A stretch of 64,000 bases of DNA from Natrinema salaciae. Lineage in GTDB: Archaea > Halobacteriota > Halobacteria > Halobacteriales > Natrialbaceae. Positions 45,359 through 54,625 of the stretch are shown in pieces. Location of the stretch: positions 744,001-808,000 of the forward strand of contig NZ_FOFD01000001.1 of NCBI RefSeq assembly GCF_900110865.1. The letters are read 5' to 3'. The notes beneath the pieces were generated by a model. It made no database searches. It saw only the letters and a program-made list of their open reading frames with translations, and had not been told where the DNA came from. The translations under genes were made by a program, and so were the position numbers. Within the stretch, counting starts at the first letter, position 1, and each line of letters begins with the position of its first letter.

Positions 45359-46457
45359 CCATCAGTATTTCGGAGAGGGCTGTGGCCATTTCTCGGCCGA
45401 TCCGGTTCGGGTCGTTGCGCACAGTCACACGTTGTTGAGCGGCAGATCCCAATCTGGCAGCGAGGTCGTCGTTCGATAACAATCTCGCGATTCCGGACGT
45501 GAACTCACCCCGGCAGTGAGTGCTAACAAGCAATCCCGTTTCGTCGTGCGTTATTTGTTCTACCATTCCGTGGGCAGCGTTTGCGATTATTGGGAGACCG
45601 GAGGCCATTGCTTCGGAGATCACGTTCGGATATCCATCAATGTACGAGCAGTAGACGAATACGGACGCGGCGGCGTAGAGGTCAACTACGTTCGATACGA
45701 AACCAGTGGTAACGATACGGTCGCGGATCGCTTCGGGGACATTCCGATCGAGATAGCGACGAAGATTGTCCAGGTATCGACCGCCGCCCGCGATCACGTA
45801 CGAGAGGTCTGAGTGCGCTCGTAGAAGCGGTTGTACTTCTTGAACTAGGTGTCGAACTCCTTCGATCTTTCCCTTGAAGCGGAGGTTGGTGACAGTGAGG
45901 AGGATCCGTCCACTGTCCCTAGCAACGTACTCCCGTCCAATCTCCGGATCGCCGCGTCGGTACTGTGCTTCGTTGATCGGTACCGGGACACGTCGAACCC
46001 GTTCCAGTGATAGACCGGTACGGGTCGCTACTAATCGTCGTAGTTCGTTCGAGACGACGAGATAGCCATCCGAGTTCGTTCCGAATAGCTCGTTCAGGCC
46101 GATCTGACCGCTCCGCGCGAGCGCGGAGCGGATATTCCAATTTCGAAGCTCGCGTCGCAACTCTTCGCGGTTTGTCCGCCAGAAATCGCCACCGACGCGG
46201 ATCACCACCGGTGTTCGAGTAAACCGGCCAAGTGAGAGCACGGTCGAACCGAGTCGCCCGGGATAGTTCGCGAGAAGCACGTCCGGCGGATCGGAAACTA
46301 TTCGTTGGTATCCGGACCGGAACAAATATGGGTATTTCGAGAAACCCTCTCGGTTCGCTACAGTGATCACCTCCGAATCGGGGAGCGACGACAACGGAAT
46401 CGCTATCTTCGACGATCGAGAATCCGCAAAGCCGAGGATTCGGGGACTATTCGTCAT
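45351..46457 (-). CDS. Glycosyltransferase family 4 (A)
   Basis: 368 residues with the GT-B layout: N-terminal acceptor domain including RVGGDFWR, then the C-terminal nucleotide-sugar domain with LLTVTNLRFKGKIEGV, IVTTGFVSNVVDLYAAASVF and the GT4 signature DGYPNVISEAMASGLPII. Start ATG 46457 overlaps the preceding glycosyltransferase end by 11 bases, so the two are probably co-translated. Its lower GC and richer A/T codon choice match the island. The sugar is unknown. Confidence 0.85.
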   Translation of the reverse strand: MTNSPRILGFADSRSSKIAIPLSSLPDSEVITVANREGFSKYPYLFRSGYQRIVSDPPDVLLANYPGRLGSTVLSLGRFTRTPVVIRVGGDFWRTNREELRRELRNWNIRSALARSGQIGLNELFGTNSDGYLVVSNELRRLVATRTGLSLERVRRVPVPINEAQYRRGDPEIGREYVARDSGRILLTVTNLRFKGKIEGVRHLVQEVQPLLRAHSDLSYVIAGGGRYLDNLRRYLDRNVPEAIRDRIVTTGFVSNVVDLYAAASVFVYCSYIDGYPNVISEAMASGLPIIANAAHGMVEQITHDETGLLVSTHCRGEFTSGIARLLSNDDLAARLGSAAQQRVTVRNDPNRIGREMATALSEILMVI

Positions 46458-47562
46458 TTGTCAACTCTGAATACAACTCAAGGTATTTCTGACACATTTT
46501 CTCCATTGAATACCGTCGTTTCACCACCGATCGTGCGCGATGAGAACTATCCGGGTGGCCGACTGAAAACGAATCTATCGCGTCTGCCAGTGCCCGATAG
46601 TCGTTCGGCGGTACGGTTTCGCCGACCTCGACGATCTCAGATGCACCACCGACGTCGGTCGCAACTACTGGCAAGCCGCACGACTGGGCCTCTAATAGTA
46701 CGGTCGGTTGACCTTCCGAAAATGATGGGAGAACGAACAGATCGTGGTTTCGATAGTACGAAACGACATTTTCCTGATAGCCGTCGAACGTGACGCGGTT
46801 CTCGATTCCCAGGTCGGTGCATAGCCGTTGGTATTCCTCTCGCTTCGTCCCGTCTCCCACGATGGTCAGACGGTACCTCTTCTCGCTATAGTGTGATAAT
46901 CGATTCAGCGCGTACAGAAGAGTCGGAACTCCCTTTACCGGATCGAGTCGACCGACGAAGAGGAGGTCCTTCGTATCGGCGTCGTTTGCGGACTCATCAG
47001 CAGACGGAGTAAACTTTTCCGTGTCGATTCCGTTCGGTATTACCATTAATTTATTTTCTGAAACGTACGGCTCGAGCGTACCGATGAGATACTCTCCGAG
47101 AGCGACCACGTGGGAGGCGGCAGTAAACGTCGCTCGTCCTAGCGTGGACGTGTAACATCGTCCAATCAGATCCACAAGTCGGTTTCCTGATGTCCAGTTC
47201 ACCCCCGGAAGCGAATCGACAGTCACTACCGAAGGTGTATCAAGCCGGACCGATTCCAGGACTGCCGCGACACAGACGGGATAGAAATAACTGTACACGT
47301 GGATGAGGTCTGCTCGGCTGATCTGTCTCGAAAGACACCGGAGAAACGATGACGTTGGTAGCGTATATCGAATACCAGGAATGTACGTAGCATTATAATA
47401 ACGATAGGTAACACGAGAATGTTCAGAGATTCTGGACTTGCTATCCGACGGGGTGAGCACGGTCGCGTCCACTGTCGCGGATAAACCTGTGCTGAGCGAT
47501 CGGATGCCTGTTCGGAGCTGTTTGGTCGGATTAACGTAGAGGACGGAGAGATCAGAAGTCAT
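46447..47562 (-). CDS. Glycosyltransferase family 4 (B)
   Basis: 371 residues. GT-B fold: VVALGEYLIGTLEPYVSENK at the domain boundary, DLLFVGRLDPVKGVPTLL, VTFDGYQENVVSYYRNHDLF and SEGQPTVLLEAQSCGLPVVATDVGG, the last containing the E-x7-E of retaining GT4 enzymes. It is the middle gene of a three-gene minus-strand operon (phosphatase-like, GT4, GT4), with an 83-base gap after the upstream gene. Confidence 0.88.
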   Translation of the reverse strand: MTSDLSVLYVNPTKQLRTGIRSLSTGLSATVDATVLTPSDSKSRISEHSRVTYRYYNATYIPGIRYTLPTSSFLRCLSRQISRADLIHVYSYFYPVCVAAVLESVRLDTPSVVTVDSLPGVNWTSGNRLVDLIGRCYTSTLGRATFTAASHVVALGEYLIGTLEPYVSENKLMVIPNGIDTEKFTPSADESANDADTKDLLFVGRLDPVKGVPTLLYALNRLSHYSEKRYRLTIVGDGTKREEYQRLCTDLGIENRVTFDGYQENVVSYYRNHDLFVLPSFSEGQPTVLLEAQSCGLPVVATDVGGASEIVEVGETVPPNDYRALADAIDSFSVGHPDSSHRARSVVKRRYSMEKMCQKYLELYSELTNDE

Positions 47563-47645
47563 TGGTGGGCGGTCGTAACAGGGAATGCGATTTGGACGGA
47601 AGAGTGGGGCTCATTCATGATTATATTCAGTATGTATTGGTCTTG

Positions 47646-49004
47646 TCAGTCAAGATAACCTAGATCTTCTAAATTTGATTGAACTTCAGAGGACAGATCA
47701 TCGCTACTCCGTTTGAGGGTTGTATTTTCGTCTGTGATCTTATTCTCAGCCATCCAATCCCGAAACTTCGCCATCCGTTTCCGGTATTCGCTGAATTTCG
47801 CCGGGTATTCGTCACGGACATCGATCGAATCGTGCTGTTCATGTCCATCAGCGAATAGTCCTGTATCGACCCCTCGATCAGATTCGATATACTTGAACCG
47901 ACCTTCTCTTACTCCGCGTCGTGGATTCGTCGTATCAACGGCAAATCGAATTGGTGAATCAAGCGACCGATTCGTGCTGAGCAGGGAGCCACCACTCCAA
48001 TCTGGGTGGTACTCGTGATCAAAGAGATCCGCAAGCGTTGGTGCGACATCTACGTGTTGCGCGGGAAATTCGTTGACAACCCCAGTAGGGAGTTCTGGTG
48101 ACTTCACGATCAACGGTACCCTTGTCATTGAGCTGTAAAGGGATAGATTGTGATAGTTCCCGTATTCACCGAATTCCTCTCCGTGATCACCAGTAATCAC
48201 AACGCTCGCGTCATCATTGAGAACCGATTTCAAGCGGCCAACTTGCTCGTCCGCGCTTCGGATCGCAGCATCGTACGTATCGATCACGGCGTCTGACGGT
48301 GATTCACCCTCGGAGACATAACGTTTAGCGTCGATGATATGGTCGATATCCGTATCGCCCCGAATCGCCTGTAAATGGCTGTCCCAACGCGACCAAGGAC
48401 TGTGTGCATTCATCAAATGAATCCACGCAAAGAAGCTGTTCCCCCTCTTTTGTTGTGTTTCGATCCATTCGATAGCATCGTCACAGAGGTCAGCGTCCAC
48501 GACTCCCTCCCTATATGACCTCGAGAGAGAACCGCGGAAACCTTGGATATACTCGTAAATTGGCCTGAAAACGTTTTGGCGGACATATTGGCTATTTATT
48601 TTATCGTCGAATGCATGACCGAACCGGATTATCGGTTTCTGATCATCAGTGTAATCTTTCACACCACGAAACCGGTCGAAATATCTGTGATAGTCATAAT
48701 CACGTGAGAGCCAACCGTTATTCGCGAAGCCGGCGGTACTATATCCGTTCGAATTGAATCGCGATGGGATCAGTAGATCGTCGGGGTTTAGGAGACCGAA
48801 TCCATTGATCTGGTGCGTATATACGCCGGTGAGAAGCGTTTGAAGTGCCCAGGCGGTCCCTGGCGCGTTGGCGTAACTGTATTGGTATCTTGTCCCTGAA
48901 GCGGCGAGTTCATCGATGTTGGGAGTCGTATTTCGATGGTACCCATAGCAACCGACGTGATCTCTGCGTAAACAATCAATGGTTATTAGCACGCATGATC
49001 TCAT
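47646..49004 (-). CDS. Alkaline-phosphatase-superfamily enzyme (sulfatase-like) with Thr at the nucleophile position
   Basis: 452 residues. Metal-binding D10 in LITIDCLRRDHVG and the C-terminal pair in VVITGDHGEEFGEYGNYHN are present. At the place of the sulfatase formylglycine Cys/Ser (seven residues before LLTG) the sequence has T50 (APGTAWALQTLLTG), and the C-x-P-x-R box is missing. So it is probably a phospho-transferase or phosphoesterase, perhaps decorating or trimming glycans, rather than a sulfatase. ATG 49004 is chosen; TTG 49022 is six codons earlier. Confidence 0.8.
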   Translation of the reverse strand: MRSCVLITIDCLRRDHVGCYGYHRNTTPNIDELAASGTRYQYSYANAPGTAWALQTLLTGVYTHQINGFGLLNPDDLLIPSRFNSNGYSTAGFANNGWLSRDYDYHRYFDRFRGVKDYTDDQKPIIRFGHAFDDKINSQYVRQNVFRPIYEYIQGFRGSLSRSYREGVVDADLCDDAIEWIETQQKRGNSFFAWIHLMNAHSPWSRWDSHLQAIRGDTDIDHIIDAKRYVSEGESPSDAVIDTYDAAIRSADEQVGRLKSVLNDDASVVITGDHGEEFGEYGNYHNLSLYSSMTRVPLIVKSPELPTGVVNEFPAQHVDVAPTLADLFDHEYHPDWSGGSLLSTNRSLDSPIRFAVDTTNPRRGVREGRFKYIESDRGVDTGLFADGHEQHDSIDVRDEYPAKFSEYRKRMAKFRDWMAENKITDENTTLKRSSDDLSSEVQSNLEDLGYLD

Positions 49005-49250
49005 GGCTTGGTATGCGGACAACGTTAAATCATATAAGCGTTAGCTATTGTCGCTCCGTGCTGTCCACAGGAACGGCGAATGTGTGGTAGTCGTTGTTTG
49101 AATCTGGAGTAGATTACGAACGTTCGTGTGCACGCATCCATCGATTCCGTTTGACTCCCCATTGAGAGCGGAGTTCCTGACGAAGAAAAACAATACAGAA
49201 ACTGATGCCCGATGGCTTTATTCGGAGAAACGATGACGGATTAAGACACC

Positions 49251-50894
49251 ATGCGCTTGCGAACAGTTATTTCCGGAGTTTGCTTGCTCTTCACTGTCTG
49301 CGTATTCTGCGTGTACACGAGGAGCCGTCTTTGGCCGGGGGTTCCAGGAATGCTTGTTCTCTCGTTACTCCTAATTTCTGCAGTGAATGAGGAGACGCTC
49401 CGTACCCGATTTTTCCTCATTACCGGACTCATTTGTACGGTGAGCGTGACATACCGGCTTGTTATCGTTATTTTTCCGGGTTCGCTCATTGGAATGGATC
49501 CTGACGAGTACGCATGGGCGATTCGCAACGTGGTGAACACGGGAACGATCGCGGGTAGCGAGTTCTCAATATTCTACGAACAGACCGGGATTATGCTTGC
49601 ATTTGGTGGAGTTTCCTCGATACTAATGGATATTCCTGGAAGGGAAGCGATGGCAGTCTATGCTGTGGTCCTCGGTCTATTGGTACCGCTATCGGTCGTC
49701 GTGATTGCTCGATCGCTCTGGCCCACCCATCCCAGAATTGCGGTTTATTCAGCAAGTATAGCATCGGTCGCGACGGCAACGCTCAAGTTTTCCGGATGGC
49801 CGATTGCACAGTCACTCGCGGTCGTTTTCTGGGTTGTATTTCTGTATCTATTCCTTCGATATCTCGGAGATGACTGGCGGTTATCGGCATTGGCACTATG
49901 CATTGCTCTTCCGTTTGTATTCACGCATAAACTAGCACCGCTCATCGCATTCTTGGCTACTAGTGGAGTGTTACTTGGCACGATATCGATGCGGTTGCGG
50001 CCGTCGAAGCCACCACTGCGCACTTCCTTCCGCCCTGTCGTCATATTCAGCTTGGTGGTCGCCGCACTCGCGTATTTACAGTGGAATATGTCCGAATATT
50101 TCGCCGGAGTCGTTTGGCATTTGCTTCGTACCGTCAGCTCAGTAGGAGGGGGTGAAAGCGGTGTGGTGGAGGTCACATCTGCGGAGCCCGCGTTAAATGG
50201 GTTGACGATGATTCTCTATCGGAGAGGCCATGCGCTTGCCCTCGCTGCGATCGCCGGAATCGGTTGGCTCTTTCTCCTCACCACCCAACGGAGACCGGCT
50301 ACGCATCTCGTGCTGGGTTGCGTAACAGTCATCACGGGAACCACGGCACTCGCCTTCGTCGCGCCGGGCCTTAGTTTCGAACGGCCGCTATTCTTCGCCG
50401 AACCACTGCTGGCGATTATGGCAGGTGTGGTGCTGTCTGCAATCGTCGGTTCGGACCGACTGCCGTCCTCGAAGCAGCTTGTTAGAATTGTTTTTCTCGG
50501 GTTACTAGTCACGCAAGCGTTCGCCGCTCCAGCTATTCCTGATTCGACTCATCAGCCGCGATATTACCTCGATAGCAACGAAATGCAGTCGAAGCAGTTT
50601 GCGGGGGTATACGGCCCGGAGACAGTTCACACGGATTTTTATCTCACGGAGGAGCGCGCCGACTGGACGGGGACACAGAACACAAAATTCGAACCGATCG
50701 ACAGGGCATATCTAACGGGCTCCATCGAGGGGGAGTACATTCTCCACCGAAGTATCTCGGTACGCTATACGCCGCATCTACTCCCACAGGCCAGAGAATC
50801 GATATGGGTGTTGCGGTGGAATCCGAAAGCCACTCTTGATCATGAGTACCATCGCGTGTACGATTCCGGCTCGACAACCCACTATAAGTATTAG
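49251..50894 (+). CDS. Multi-pass membrane protein, GT-C glycosyltransferase-like
   Basis: 547 residues with about 11-12 TM helices and a C-terminal soluble domain (about 435-547) containing TDFYLTEERADWTG. The acidic pair D83-x-D85-E86 in GMDPDEYAW sits in the first extracytoplasmic loop, the position of the catalytic acid in GT-C enzymes (PMT/ArnT type). Assignment as glycosyltransferase is from topology and this motif, not strong similarity. Co-directional with the methyltransferase 44 bases downstream. Confidence 0.6.
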   Translation: MRLRTVISGVCLLFTVCVFCVYTRSRLWPGVPGMLVLSLLLISAVNEETLRTRFFLITGLICTVSVTYRLVIVIFPGSLIGMDPDEYAWAIRNVVNTGTIAGSEFSIFYEQTGIMLAFGGVSSILMDIPGREAMAVYAVVLGLLVPLSVVVIARSLWPTHPRIAVYSASIASVATATLKFSGWPIAQSLAVVFWVVFLYLFLRYLGDDWRLSALALCIALPFVFTHKLAPLIAFLATSGVLLGTISMRLRPSKPPLRTSFRPVVIFSLVVAALAYLQWNMSEYFAGVVWHLLRTVSSVGGGESGVVEVTSAEPALNGLTMILYRRGHALALAAIAGIGWLFLLTTQRRPATHLVLGCVTVITGTTALAFVAPGLSFERPLFFAEPLLAIMAGVVLSAIVGSDRLPSSKQLVRIVFLGLLVTQAFAAPAIPDSTHQPRYYLDSNEMQSKQFAGVYGPETVHTDFYLTEERADWTGTQNTKFEPIDRAYLTGSIEGEYILHRSISVRYTPHLLPQARESIWVLRWNPKATLDHEYHRVYDSGSTTHYKY

Positions 50895-50938
50895 TTCTTA
50901 CCAAAAGCATTGTTACCCAGGTCGGGTTGTATACAGAC

Positions 50939-51571
50939 ATGGCGAACAGAACGATGGCGGAGAGGAGATATCCACACATCAAGGAACACATTCAATCGAA
51001 ATCGGTTCTGGATATCGGCTGTGTCGAGCACGACCCAGCTAATTCATCAGAGGAGTATTGGCTTCACGACAAGATACGTCGCGATTCGCGGTTGACCGTC
51101 GGGTTAGATATAATCGAGGCCCCCGGACTTAATGAACGGGGATACGATATCAGAGCCGCCGATGCGCGCGATTTCAACCTTGACGAGACGTTCGATGTCG
51201 TCGTTGCCGGCGAATTGATCGAACACCTCGATAATTTCGACGGACTTTTTTCATCAATAAAAACACATCTTAAGGATGATGGAATATTGATTCTCACGAC
51301 TCCGAATGGTATGTCGGTTCTGTACTCTTTAAAACGGTATCTGTTAGGGGATTTTGTTCATCAAGAACACACATGCTGGTTCGACTCGCAGACAATTCGT
51401 CAGCTCTTATTTCGTCACGGTTTCAAGGCCACAGAAATCACGTTCATCCGACACGGTACTCCCTCGAAAAGCCCACTGAAGTTCATACAATGGCTAGCGG
51501 AATTAGCGTTACCGGATGAGATCGGCGCTCAGACGATGGTCGTCGTAGCAGAGAAGAGAAATCAACACTAG
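50939..51571 (+). CDS. Class I SAM methyltransferase of the glycan island
   Basis: 210 residues. SAM-binding VLDIGCVEHDP (motif I, about residue 23), acidic motif II VGLDIIEAPG, and FDVVVAGELIEHLDNFDG (motif IV/V) are typical of methyltransferase_11/23 type enzymes. The surrounding glycosyltransferase genes suggest methylation of a sugar or lipid-linked glycan. The ATG 50939 is preferred over the upstream TTG at 50927; another ATG is at 50954. Confidence 0.78.
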   Translation: MANRTMAERRYPHIKEHIQSKSVLDIGCVEHDPANSSEEYWLHDKIRRDSRLTVGLDIIEAPGLNERGYDIRAADARDFNLDETFDVVVAGELIEHLDNFDGLFSSIKTHLKDDGILILTTPNGMSVLYSLKRYLLGDFVHQEHTCWFDSQTIRQLLFRHGFKATEITFIRHGTPSKSPLKFIQWLAELALPDEIGAQTMVVVAEKRNQH

Positions 51572-51590
51572 GAACTGCGTCGGAAAACCG

Positions 51591-53054
51591 CTAGAATAGA
51601 GATGAAATAGCTTCTCGGACATCTATTAGCCCACTGACTTCTATTAGAGTCGTCCAGATCAAGACGCCCAGGAGGACAGCCACTAACATCGGAATGAGAC
51701 CCGGAAAAACGCGGATTATACCGTAGACGGGTGCCGAGATGATGATAGCAAGGATAACGGAGTAGACGACGTATCGGAGTAACAGTCGTATTCGAAGATC
51801 TAGTTCGAGGTGGATTACGTACACATTCGCGACAGTGTACAAAAAATGAGTGATAACGGTTGCAATGGCGGCTCCGACGATTCCGATCCGCGGTATTAGG
51901 ATGACGTTCAAAAATACATTCAGAAGAGACGTAGTGACCTGAACGATCGCCCGCGCTTTCGCTCTTCCGAGGTAATCTAGGCTGGTATTAGTCAGCTCCG
52001 TAATCGATTGAAATACTATATAAAAAGAAAAGACATGCAAAACGGGAACTGCACCGGTATAGTTACCCCCGAATACGAGCTTCACTAGTGGTTCGGCGAT
52101 CGCTAGGAGACCGAATCCGATCGGGATGTACAGCAAGAGACCGTAAGAGAGAGATCGTTCGTAAATACGCGCTGCCGTATCGGAATCGCCGCTCGCTTTC
52201 CGCGATCCGTACACGGGCGAGAGGGTGAACCCGAGTGAGGTTACGGGCATTTTGAGGAATTGAACGACTTGTTTTCCGGCGGTATAGTAAGCGACTGCAA
52301 GTGGATTGAGAAAGAACCCGATCAATATCGTGTCAACTCTCTTATCTAGTATATTCGCAGTATTCGTCGCGGTCAATGGGATAGCATATTCGACGATCCG
52401 TCTCCGTAGGTTCGGCTCGATAGTGTTCTGTTTGATCGTCCGGTAAAATGAGAGATACAAAAACGAAAGTCCAGATATCGAGACCAGCGCTGCACTCAGT
52501 ATGTATCCGCCGAGAGCACCAACGACACCGTAACCGAGCAGAACAAAACTGACCGCAAGAAAGAGACGGCAGAAGCGATCGGCTGCATAGATGACTGAAG
52601 ATGTTTTAATTTCTCCAAATCCCTGCAATGTGATTCGAAGATAGGAGACAATTGATCCGAATCCGATGAAAAGCGCACCCAACGGTAGATACCGGCTCAA
52701 TTCGGATTCACCGACAAGCACAGCGATACGCTCGCTCGCAATCACTAGCAAGGTACCGGTGATAAATATAGTAGATATATTGAGAATAAACGAAGTTTTG
52801 AGAATATGAGGTATTTGGCCGGTATCTGATTCGCTATATTCTGAGAGATACCGGGCAGCAGATCGTCCAATCCCGAGTTTACTGAAGAGCTTTATAATCC
52901 CGAATATGGAGATCGTGAGAAAGAGTAATCCATACCTGTTCGGCTCTAACAAGCGAGCGAGGAGAACCGTCAAAGCGGAGCTAGATATCGTTGCGATAAT
53001 TCGACCAGTGAGCTCTGCCTTAAATTGCCTCGTCAATTTATTCACTATGTCCAT
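51591..53054 (-). CDS. Polysaccharide flippase (Wzx/MATE-like, MOP superfamily)
   Basis: 487 residues with about 12-14 TM helices and no large soluble domain. The first loop has ARLLEPNRYGLLFLTISIFG and the conserved SLGFTLSPVYGSRKASG near residue 285 typical of Wzx-like proteins. It would flip lipid-linked oligosaccharide across the membrane for S-layer or surface glycan assembly. It is convergent with the methyltransferase, the ends being 19 bases apart. ATG 53054 is used, not GTG 53060. Confidence 0.85.
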   Translation of the reverse strand: MDIVNKLTRQFKAELTGRIIATISSSALTVLLARLLEPNRYGLLFLTISIFGIIKLFSKLGIGRSAARYLSEYSESDTGQIPHILKTSFILNISTIFITGTLLVIASERIAVLVGESELSRYLPLGALFIGFGSIVSYLRITLQGFGEIKTSSVIYAADRFCRLFLAVSFVLLGYGVVGALGGYILSAALVSISGLSFLYLSFYRTIKQNTIEPNLRRRIVEYAIPLTATNTANILDKRVDTILIGFFLNPLAVAYYTAGKQVVQFLKMPVTSLGFTLSPVYGSRKASGDSDTAARIYERSLSYGLLLYIPIGFGLLAIAEPLVKLVFGGNYTGAVPVLHVFSFYIVFQSITELTNTSLDYLGRAKARAIVQVTTSLLNVFLNVILIPRIGIVGAAIATVITHFLYTVANVYVIHLELDLRIRLLLRYVVYSVILAIIISAPVYGIIRVFPGLIPMLVAVLLGVLIWTTLIEVSGLIDVREAISSLF

Positions 53055-53487
53055 TATCACATTATTTTTTAAAAGTAATCTGCTTCAGATATTGCCAAAA
53101 GTTATTTTTGGAATTGTGAGGGTAGCGGTAGTTTTTGTGGCATGTCACTCTGATCGATACTTATGAAAAAACCCGTTTTCGGAATCGTTTTCTCCAATTC
53201 AGGCACATGGCCCTCAAAACGGCTTTTCGGCGGCCTGTTTGAAGGAAGTTTCTGTGGTCAAAGTTTGAGACGGTAATTTCTGGCCAACTCTCTTCTACAG
53301 ATTAACAGACCTAGGGGTCCGAACGTTGGTTCGATGATTCACTAAAAACGCCCCGTTGGGTGATATGTCATCTTCAAGAGATCGATCCGCTGCCCAACTT
53401 CATTGATCCAAGTTTTCGTGCCGTCAGATCGGACGACAAGTGGGCGTAACCTAATGGTGTCCGAATTTCGTTGATCACGCCGGAGGC
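53055..53487. other. Intergenic stretch at the edge of the glycan island
   Basis: About 430 bases. The left part is AT-rich and should hold the flippase promoter. On the minus strand (about 53335-53487) a stop-free stretch encodes a peptide containing RPLVVRSDGTKTWINEVGQ and ending HPTGRF, with no start codon and no identified family. It could be the 3' remnant of a lost gene just beyond the epimerase. No inverted repeats or transposase motif were recognised. Confidence 0.35.
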
Positions 53488-54417
53488 TCATTCGGCTCGG
53501 TACTGCGCACACACCCGTCGAATGCCCTCCTCGAAGTCGATCTGCGGTTCCCAGCCGATCGCCTCGCGGATCTTCGAGGAGTCGGCGCAGGTGTCGTGAA
53601 CGTACACCGAATCGGGGATTGGGTTCTCGACGTACTCCGGTTCCACGTCGGTTCCGAGTTCCTCGTTGATCAGTTCGACGACCGTGTCGAAGTCGTACGC
53701 CTCCCCAGTTCCCAGGTTGTAGATGCCGTCGAGTTCGGCCGCAGCGGCCCCCTCGAGCCCGCGGACGATATCGGAGACGTGCGTGAAGTCCCGGGTCTGC
53801 GTGCCGTCGCCGTAGAGGACCGGCGACTCGCCGTCGGCGATATCGTCGGCGAACTGGGCGATGACGTTGGCGTACTCGCCTTTGTGTTCTTCGGCACCGC
53901 CGTACCCCTGATAGACCGAGAAAAAGCGCATGCCGGCCATCGACATGTCGTAGTGGTTCGAGAAGTACTCGCCGTAGCGCTCTCGGGCCAGCTTGGAGGC
54001 CTCGTAGCCGGTGTTGACGCTCACGTCCATGTCTTCCGGCGACGGCTCCGTTCGGCTGCCGTAGATCGACGACGTGGAGGCGTACACTACCGTCTCGCAG
54101 CCGTCCTGACGCGCCTGCTCGACGACGTTGACGAACCCTTCGACGTTCACGCGGGCACCCGTCGTTGGGTCGTCCTCGTGCATCGCGTAGGACGACAGCG
54201 CCGCGAGGTGAAAGACGACGTCGACGTCCGTCGGCAGGTCGTCGTCCAGAACGCTCGCTTCGACGAACTCGACGTCGTCGGACAGGTTGTCAGGTGTTCC
54301 CAGATAACCGTCGTCGACGACCGTCACGTCGTTCGGTTCGGCGAGGTAGGTCGCCAGGTTCGATCCGATGAATCCCGCGCCCCCGGTGACGAGGACGGAT
54401 CGGTCTTCGAGGTTCAT
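53488..54417 (-). CDS. NAD-dependent sugar epimerase/dehydratase (GalE-like)
   Basis: 309 residues of the extended short-chain dehydrogenase family. NAD-binding GGAGFIGSN (residues 12-20), catalytic-type Ser/Thr in YASTSSIYG and the Tyr-x3-Lys in TGYEASKLARERYG are intact. It likely interconverts UDP-glucose/UDP-galactose or a related nucleotide sugar and so supplies the neighbouring glycan genes. Composition is GC-rich, unlike the island, so it is probably a core gene. The start ATG is at 54417. Confidence 0.85.
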   Translation of the reverse strand: MNLEDRSVLVTGGAGFIGSNLATYLAEPNDVTVVDDGYLGTPDNLSDDVEFVEASVLDDDLPTDVDVVFHLAALSSYAMHEDDPTTGARVNVEGFVNVVEQARQDGCETVVYASTSSIYGSRTEPSPEDMDVSVNTGYEASKLARERYGEYFSNHYDMSMAGMRFFSVYQGYGGAEEHKGEYANVIAQFADDIADGESPVLYGDGTQTRDFTHVSDIVRGLEGAAAAELDGIYNLGTGEAYDFDTVVELINEELGTDVEPEYVENPIPDSVYVHDTCADSSKIREAIGWEPQIDFEEGIRRVCAQYRAE

Positions 54418-54595
54418 ACCCGAAATCCCAGTTCGGCGACGCATAGGTGTTGTGGAACCGTGGGTGGAGACGAACGCGTCACACCGAAGGAGGAGGAGGG
54501 GGAAGTGGAGCGGATCGGCACTCGAGCGGTCGGCGGGCGTCCGTGAACTGCCGGTCGACGGGACCGGTAACGCCGGCCGCGAACTCGAGCACACA

Positions 54596-54604
54596 TTTAT
54601 GAAA
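54596..54604 (+). promoter_or_regulatory. TATA box of the MFS gene
   Basis: TTTATGAAA, 22-30 bases before the GTG start at 54626, in the divergent region shared with the epimerase gene. No Shine-Dalgarno site follows, which fits leaderless translation of the GTG. Confidence 0.5.
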
Positions 54605-54625
54605 AATGATGTCAAACACACCTAG

